From an uncultured Myxococcaceae bacterium (GTDB lineage: Bacteria; Myxococcota_A; Polyangia; Polyangiales; Ga0077539): 64,000 bases of DNA. Under the pieces are notes generated by a model. It was not told the origin of the DNA, did no database searches, and was given only the letters and a program-made list of their open reading frames with translations. The stretch is from the NCBI GenBank assembly GCA_945952225.1, contig CAMFHP010000035.1, positions 1-64,000 of the forward strand. Reading direction: 5' to 3'. Shown piece after piece: positions 59,077-64,000 of this stretch (within the stretch, counting starts at the first letter, position 1; every line of letters begins with the position of its first letter). Made by a program: the position numbers and the translations under genes.

Positions 59077-60126
59077 ATGCACTCGGTTCCTCCTGCGGTC
59101 CTCGCGCACTGGTCGGCCTTCGCGGGGCGCGCGTCGCGTCCCTTCGGCACGGGCCTCATCAACGACACCTTTCTCGTCGAGGCGACGCCCGCGCGGGCGC
59201 TCGTGCAGCGGCTCCACCCGGTGTTCTCGCCGCGCGTGCACGACGACATCGCCGCCGTCACCGCGCACCTCGCCGCGAAGGGACTGGTCACGCCGACGCT
59301 GATTCCCACCGACGCGGGCGCGCGCTGGTGTGAGGTCGCGCGCGACGACGGATCGCCCGGCGTGTGGCGCGCCATGACCTTCATCGAGCACACGCACACC
59401 TGGGATCGCGTGCCGTCTCCCCGCGCCGCGTACGAAGCGGGCGCCCTCGTGGGCCGCGCGCACGTCGCCCTCGACGACCTCGACCACACCTACGTCGGAC
59501 GCACCGGCCGCCCCCACGACACCGCGCGCCACCTCGACACGTTGCGCACGGCCCTCGACGAGCACCGCGCGCATCGCCTCTACGACCGCGTGGCGCCCGT
59601 GGCCGCCGCGGTGCTCGACGCCGCCTCGCGGCTCGCGGGCTTCGACGACCTCGCGCCGCGGCACGCGCACGGGGACCTCAAGATCTCGAACCTGCTCTTC
59701 GACGCCGACGACTGCGGCGTGTGCCTCGTCGACCTCGACACCGTGGGACGCATGGTGTGGCCCCACGAGATGGGCGACGCGCTGCGCTCGTGGTGCAACC
59801 CCGCGGGCGAAGACGCCGCGGAGCTCTCGATCGACGAGGGTCTCTTCACCGCCGCCATCGAGGGCTACGGCGCCGCCGCGCGCGGGCTCGTGACCGACGC
59901 GGAGCGCGAGCGCCTCGTCGACGGCCTCGCCACGATCTGCGTGGAACTCTCGGCGCGCTTTCTCGCCGACGCCCTGCGCGAGCGCTACTTCGGGTGGAAC
60001 GCCTCGAAGTACGCCACCCGCGGCGACCACAACCTCGTGCGGGGCACCGGCCAGTGGAGGCTCGCGCAGAGCGTGATGGCCCGCGCCGAGGCGTTGCGTT
60101 CCATCGTCGCCACGCGCCTCGGCTGA
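59077..60126 (+). CDS. Aminoglycoside-phosphotransferase-fold small-molecule kinase
   Basis: 349 residues from ATG 59077 (GTG 59074 possible). APH fold: N-lobe with FGTGLINDTFLVE and ALVQRLHPVF, catalytic loop HAHGDLKISNLLFD and metal-binding VDLDTVGR. Relatives phosphorylate homoserine, N-acetylhexosamines, choline or similar; GLINDTF and the overall pattern are closest to NahK-like N-acetylhexosamine kinases, but this is only a resemblance. Cytoplasmic. It converges with vgrG with 16 bases between stops. Confidence 0.85.
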   Translation: MHSVPPAVLAHWSAFAGRASRPFGTGLINDTFLVEATPARALVQRLHPVFSPRVHDDIAAVTAHLAAKGLVTPTLIPTDAGARWCEVARDDGSPGVWRAMTFIEHTHTWDRVPSPRAAYEAGALVGRAHVALDDLDHTYVGRTGRPHDTARHLDTLRTALDEHRAHRLYDRVAPVAAAVLDAASRLAGFDDLAPRHAHGDLKISNLLFDADDCGVCLVDLDTVGRMVWPHEMGDALRSWCNPAGEDAAELSIDEGLFTAAIEGYGAAARGLVTDAERERLVDGLATICVELSARFLADALRERYFGWNASKYATRGDHNLVRGTGQWRLAQSVMARAEALRSIVATRLG

Positions 60127-60142
60127 CGACCTCCGCGCGCGC

Positions 60143-62116
60143 TCAGACGGGCGGCTTGTCGGAGCAGTTGAGCTTCACCACGGGGCCGTTGATCCACACG
60201 CCGCCGGGGGTCATCACGATCGTGCTCTCGCCGCACTTGAGCACGATCTTCTCCTGCGCTTCGAGGCGGTACACGTGGTCGACGTACACGGTGAGGCCCG
60301 TCTCGCCGTGCACCTCGATCTCCTGGTTCTGCTGCACCGTCAGCTTGTCGTTCTGCGTGATGGTGCCCGTGCGGTTCTTCCGCACGGAGATGAACTCGTT
60401 GCCCGAGATGGTCTTCGTGCGATTGCCACCCACGGTGATGGTCTGGTCCTTCTTGACCAGCACGTCGTGGTTGCGCTCGGCCTGGAGGTACACCTGCTCG
60501 CGGCCCTTGAGGTCTTCGAAGCGAAGCTCGTTGTAGCCGCCGCTCGTGGGCGACGAGTTCGTCTTGATGGTGCTCTTGGTCTTCTCCTGCGGGAGCTCGT
60601 ACGGCGGATGGTTCTCGCCGTTGTAGACGCAGCCCGTGATGAGCGGCCGATCGGGGTCGCCCTCCAGGTACGCGACCACGACCTCCATCCCGATGCGCGG
60701 AATGAACATCGTCCCCCAGCCCGACGCCGCCCACGTCTGCGCGACGCGGATCCAGCACGAGCTCTTCTCGTTCTCCTGGCCCACGCGGTCCCAGTGGAAC
60801 TGCACCTTCACGCGGCCGTAGAAGTCCGTGTGGATCTCCTCGCCGGGCGGTCCCACCACGCGCGCCGTCTGCGGCCCCTCGACGATGGGCCGCGGCGTCA
60901 CCCGCGCCGGACGGAACGCCACCGACGTGCTCATCCCATCGAGCTTGTTCGTGTTGAACCGATTGCGATAGCGCTCGGGCAGCGATCCCTCGCTCGCCGC
61001 CACATCGACCAGCTCGGCGTTCAACATCTGAAGCATCTGCAGGATCTTCGTGCCGACGTGCAGATCCTCCGTCGTCGCCGACCACGCGTGGCCCACGTGC
61101 TCCGAGGCCGTGATGAGGTAGCGCTTGTCGTACTCGGCGTGCACGTGGCCGCCGACCGTGACGCTCCGGCCCGCGCCCACCTGAATGGCGTTGCCTTCGC
61201 CCGAGCCCGACCACTCGCGCGTCGCGTGCTCCTCGTGGCGCACGCGGGCGAGGCGCGCGCTGTTGTGCGTCGTGTAGACGTGGCCGCCTTCGTTGTAGTT
61301 CGTGATCGTCGCGCGCGTGGGGTACTCGTACACGGCGCGCACGCCGTCGCCCTGCGAGGGGGTCATGTCCTGCTTCGCGCGGGGACGCGTGAAGTCGTAG
61401 TCGCGGAGCGTGACCTTCGTGGTCTGCTGCTCGCGACGCCAGTCGTAGAAGTGCAGGCTCTCGCTGCGCGCGGTGGCCATGGCCTCGTCGCGCACCTGGA
61501 GGGTGGTGCCATCGAGGGTCTCGACGGGCTGCCACGCGTGCGCGTCGTCGCAGAGCACGAGCGTCTCGCCGCCGTCGCCGTCGTGCTTGAAATAGAAGGG
61601 GATCCCGTCGTCTTCGAGGAGCCGCCGCACGAACGCGAGGTCGGTCTCGTGGTGCTGCACGCAGTACTCGCGCGGGGCCACGCCGTAGAGCCCGCCGTCG
61701 ACCTGGAGCCCGCCCGCGCCCTGGTACACGCCCGCGTCCTTCAGCACGTCGAGCACGATCTCGATGGTCTTCTTGTCCTGAAAGTTCCGCGAGTCCATGC
61801 GCTTCGAGAGCGTCCAGAGCTGCGGCACGACGTAGGCGCGCACGATGCGGTAGCGCCCCGCGACGCCCACGTCTTCGACGCGGCGCACGACGCCCTGAAA
61901 CTTTCGCGTGAGCGACTGGCGCGTGAGCTCAAGCACCGCGGGCGCGGTCACCGCCGCGTCGGGCGCGACGGGGGGATACACCGCGAGCATCACGGCGGTC
62001 TCGTAGAGCTCGCTCATGGCCTCGCGGTGATGCACGTGCACCACGGTGGCGTTGCTGGGGTTGAAGGGCCCCGCGGTGAACGCGTAGCCGACCTCGGGGA
62101 GGGTCTCGCCTGCCAT
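60143..62116 (-). CDS. vgrG: VgrG, type VI secretion spike protein
   Basis: 657 residues. VgrG trimers form the spike at the tip of the contractile type VI tube. The gp27-like part covers about 1-370 (YCVQHHETDLAFVRRLLEDDGIPFYF as two parts of one motif), followed by the OB-fold gp5-like domain with GRVKVQFHWDR and WGTMFIPRIGMEVVV, then the beta-helix needle (about 510-650) with repeating TITVGGNRTKTISGNE. The end WINGPVVKLNCSDKPPV has no extra effector domain. There is no PAAR, Hcp, adaptor or effector gene beside it, so it is an orphan copy. Confidence 0.93.
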   Translation of the reverse strand: MAGETLPEVGYAFTAGPFNPSNATVVHVHHREAMSELYETAVMLAVYPPVAPDAAVTAPAVLELTRQSLTRKFQGVVRRVEDVGVAGRYRIVRAYVVPQLWTLSKRMDSRNFQDKKTIEIVLDVLKDAGVYQGAGGLQVDGGLYGVAPREYCVQHHETDLAFVRRLLEDDGIPFYFKHDGDGGETLVLCDDAHAWQPVETLDGTTLQVRDEAMATARSESLHFYDWRREQQTTKVTLRDYDFTRPRAKQDMTPSQGDGVRAVYEYPTRATITNYNEGGHVYTTHNSARLARVRHEEHATREWSGSGEGNAIQVGAGRSVTVGGHVHAEYDKRYLITASEHVGHAWSATTEDLHVGTKILQMLQMLNAELVDVAASEGSLPERYRNRFNTNKLDGMSTSVAFRPARVTPRPIVEGPQTARVVGPPGEEIHTDFYGRVKVQFHWDRVGQENEKSSCWIRVAQTWAASGWGTMFIPRIGMEVVVAYLEGDPDRPLITGCVYNGENHPPYELPQEKTKSTIKTNSSPTSGGYNELRFEDLKGREQVYLQAERNHDVLVKKDQTITVGGNRTKTISGNEFISVRKNRTGTITQNDKLTVQQNQEIEVHGETGLTVYVDHVYRLEAQEKIVLKCGESTIVMTPGGVWINGPVVKLNCSDKPPV

Positions 62117-62236
62117 TGGGTTGATGCACCGCCGTGAGAGGGATCTCTGCCCGCCGCGACGTGCGGACGGAGCGGCGATGCTATCGCGCGTGCGACGCCC
62201 CCGCGGAAGGGGAAAGCGCCGCGCGCGCTGCGACCC

Positions 62237-63628
62237 TCAGCAGAGGCGGTTGAGGCCGTTGAGCGCGGCCACGCGGTAGGCCTCGGCCATCGTCGGGTAG
62301 TTGAACGTGGTGTTGATGAAGTAGTGCACCGTGTTGTGCGGCGCGGGCTGCGACATCACCGCCTGCCCGATGTGGATGATCTCGCTCGCCTGGTAGCCGA
62401 AGCAGTGGATGCCCAGCACCTCGTGGGTCTCGCGGTGGAACAGCAGCTTGAGCATTCCGACGGGCTGCCCCGTGATCTGCGCGCGGGCGAGCGAGCGGAA
62501 GAGCGCGTGCCCGACCTCGTACGGGATCTTCGCCTCGGTGAGCTCGCGCTCCGTGCGACCGAGCGAGCTGATCTCGGGCGTGGTGTAGATGCCCGTCGGA
62601 ATGTCGCGCGCGAGGCGCGTGTCGCAGCGCCCCTCGACGATGTGCGTGGCCACGAAGCGACCCTGGTCGTAGGCGGCGCTCGCGAGGCTCGGCGGACCGA
62701 TCACGTCGCCCACGGCGTAGATGTGCGGAATCTCGGTCTGGTAGCTCTCGTTGACCTTCACCTGCCCGCGCGCGTCGACGCGGATGCCCAGCGCTTCGAG
62801 GCCCATGCTCTGCGTGTTGCCCGAGCGTCCGTTGGCCCAGAGGAGCACGTCGCTGCGGGTCTTCTTCCCGCTCTTGAGGTGCAGCACCACGCCCTCGTCG
62901 TCGGCCTCGACGCGCTCGTACTCCTCGTTGTGGCGAATGAGGCAGCCCTGGTCGCGGAGGTGGTACGCGAGCGCGTCGATGATCTCGTCGTCGAGGTTCG
63001 AGAGCAGCTTGTCGCGCGTGTTGATGAGCGTGACCTTCATGCCCATCACGCGGAACATCGACGCGTACTCGCAGCCGATGACGCCGGCGCCGTAGATCGT
63101 GATCGACGCGGGGGTGAAATCGAGCTTGAGGATCGTGTCGCTGTCGCGCACGCGGGGATGGCTGAAGTCGACGTCGGCGGGGTGGTACGGACGCGCGCCC
63201 GACGCGACCACGAAGGCGTTGGCGCGGAGCTTCTCGCGGCCGCCGTTGGCGCCTTCGACCTCCAGGGTGTGGGCGTCGAGAAAGCGCGCGGTGCCGTGCA
63301 CCACCCGCACGTGGTTGCGCTCGTAGAACCCGTGGCGCAGCGAGACCTGGCGACGGATCACGCCCTCGGCCGCGCGCAGCAGGTCGGGGAGCTTCACCTG
63401 GTAGTTCTCGAGCTGCGCTTGAAACAGCGGGTTCGAGCGAAAGTCCGCGAGCGTCGAGATCGTGTGGCGCAGGGCCTTCGAAGGGATCGTGCCCCAGTGC
63501 GTGCACCCGCCGCCGACCACGTGGTGCCGCTCGACCACCGCGACCGAGCGCCCCTCCTTGGCGGCCTTCATCGCCGCGCCCTCTCCGCCGGGCCCGCTGC
63601 CGATCACGATCACGTCGTAGCTGTTCAT
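62237..63628 (-). CDS. sthA: Soluble pyridine nucleotide transhydrogenase SthA
   Basis: 463 residues from ATG 63628, close to the 466 of the E. coli enzyme. It moves reducing equivalents between NADPH and NAD+ using FAD. The FAD-binding [10 protein letters not shown] (about 10-19) and the NAD(P)-binding [15 protein letters not shown] are visible. The active region reads [17 protein letters not shown], with only one Cys (C42) where dithiol reductases have CxxxxC; this Thr replacement is typical of SthA. The C-terminal dimer domain is complete. A GTGTGA-N10-TCACAC dyad lies 26-47 bases upstream. Confidence 0.93.
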   Translation of the reverse strand: MNSYDVIVIGSGPGGEGAAMKAAKEGRSVAVVERHHVVGGGCTHWGTIPSKALRHTISTLADFRSNPLFQAQLENYQVKLPDLLRAAEGVIRRQVSLRHGFYERNHVRVVHGTARFLDAHTLEVEGANGGREKLRANAFVVASGARPYHPADVDFSHPRVRDSDTILKLDFTPASITIYGAGVIGCEYASMFRVMGMKVTLINTRDKLLSNLDDEIIDALAYHLRDQGCLIRHNEEYERVEADDEGVVLHLKSGKKTRSDVLLWANGRSGNTQSMGLEALGIRVDARGQVKVNESYQTEIPHIYAVGDVIGPPSLASAAYDQGRFVATHIVEGRCDTRLARDIPTGIYTTPEISSLGRTERELTEAKIPYEVGHALFRSLARAQITGQPVGMLKLLFHRETHEVLGIHCFGYQASEIIHIGQAVMSQPAPHNTVHYFINTTFNYPTMAEAYRVAALNGLNRLC

Positions 63629-63653
63629 CAGGCGCGGGAGAGAAGCGCCCGAC

Positions 63654-63675
63654 GTGTGAGAAATCAAGATCACAC
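63654..63675. promoter_or_regulatory. GTGTGA-N10-TCACAC dyad upstream of sthA
   Basis: Perfect 6-bp arms (63654-63659 and 63670-63675) with a 10-base AT-rich spacer, 26 bases from the sthA ATG. A CRP site would have a six-base spacer, so this is a different operator, if real. Confidence 0.35.
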
Positions 63676-63835
63676 CGCCCGTGGCCAGATCCCTCGTGTG
63701 CGGGGTCTGTCCGTCGTTGCGTTTTTTCAACGAAGAAAAGATTCCGACCGCGGATACACCGCGCAGGTGCCACGTCGCGTCACACCCGACGCGCGATCAC
63801 CGTCGGGCGCCGCACGCCCGAAGCAGGAGCATGCA

Positions 63836-64000
63836 GTGAGCTGGATGAGAAGCACATCGAGAGCGTGTGCGTGGAGCGTGGGCCTCCTCGTCGCCGTCCA
63901 CGCATCGACCGCGCTCGCGAACCCCGACGGACGCATCACGGGACGCTCTCGCACCGGCTGCGGCACCGCCTCGACGTGCCACCGCATGACGGCGGGCGCG
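63836..64000 (+). CDS. Exported protein, N-terminal part only
   Basis: 55 codons from GTG 63836 to the window edge, with AGGAG six bases upstream; an ATG three codons later is the alternative. A signal peptide (CAWSVGLLVAVHASTALA) ends before NPDGRITGRSRTGCGTAS. The mature beginning with TGCGTASTCH resembles the Cys/His start of myxobacterial surface proteins of the choice-of-anchor type, but the protein is too short here for a firm call. It is divergent from sthA with a 207-base gap. Confidence 0.6.
   Translation, partial: MSWMRSTSRACAWSVGLLVAVHASTALANPDGRITGRSRTGCGTASTCHRMTAGA

Overview
The window is a very GC-rich bacterial chromosome segment. Several features point to a member of the Myxococcota, probably Polyangia-like: Hanks-type Ser/Thr kinases with one C-terminal membrane segment, a protein with a MYXO-CTERM-like tail, many secreted lipoproteins with Asp/Ala/Val-rich linkers, FG-GAP and thrombospondin type 3 repeat proteins, and a SUMF1/kinase pair. 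I place 45 protein genes, two of them cut by the window ends. I see no rRNA, tRNA, CRISPR array, insertion sequence, phage or integrase. Starts were chosen from signal peptides, Shine-Dalgarno sequences and stop/start overlaps. The long antisense open frames typical of such DNA were discarded.

Layout. 1-4461 (-): zinc-ribbon protein, OmpA/TSP3 outer-membrane protein, Cys-rich lipoprotein and a Ser/Thr kinase running off the left edge. 4657-7696: DegT/StrS aminotransferase, AEC transporter and an orphan lipoprotein. 7753-13822 (-): a 1241-residue secreted amidohydrolase-TSP3-lamin-tail fusion, a lipoprotein and a pentaheme cytochrome c. 13898-20969: a YfhO-like membrane protein facing a TMTC-like membrane/TPR protein, the Kup potassium transporter and a lipoprotein. 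21094-25256: two PAS histidine kinases, a DTW-domain tRNA-modification enzyme and a MYXO-CTERM-type protein.

25260-36463 (-) is the most striking part. It is a compact run of six exported proteins: a Tat lipoprotein with two Rieske domains, a c-type-heme DUF1549-like protein, a Pro-Thr lipoprotein, a Tat-exported DUF1501 protein, a 1349-residue integrin-like FG-GAP lipoprotein and a lipoprotein with one CXXCH heme site. It reads as an undescribed cell-envelope redox and surface module.

36776-47623: NlpC/P60 lipoprotein, a TPR/PEGA-kinase-SUMF1 cassette, a SprT-like/DUF2786 protein, and a GH57-dapA-dapB run with overlapping ends that joins alpha-glucan metabolism to lysine/diaminopimelate synthesis. 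47767-59015: large lipoproteins (BNR propeller, FG-GAP, PPC-like, Cys-rich/DUF5648-like), a TPM-domain protein with a Cys-Ser-Asp repeat tail and a methyltransferase. 59077-64000: APH-family kinase, an orphan VgrG, the SthA transhydrogenase and the beginning of an exported protein.

Many gene starts are preceded, often by only 6-12 bases, by a TANNGT hexamer followed by GC-rich sequence. I read this as a -10 element giving leaderless or short-leader mRNAs. About 18 of the 45 genes encode predicted lipoproteins.
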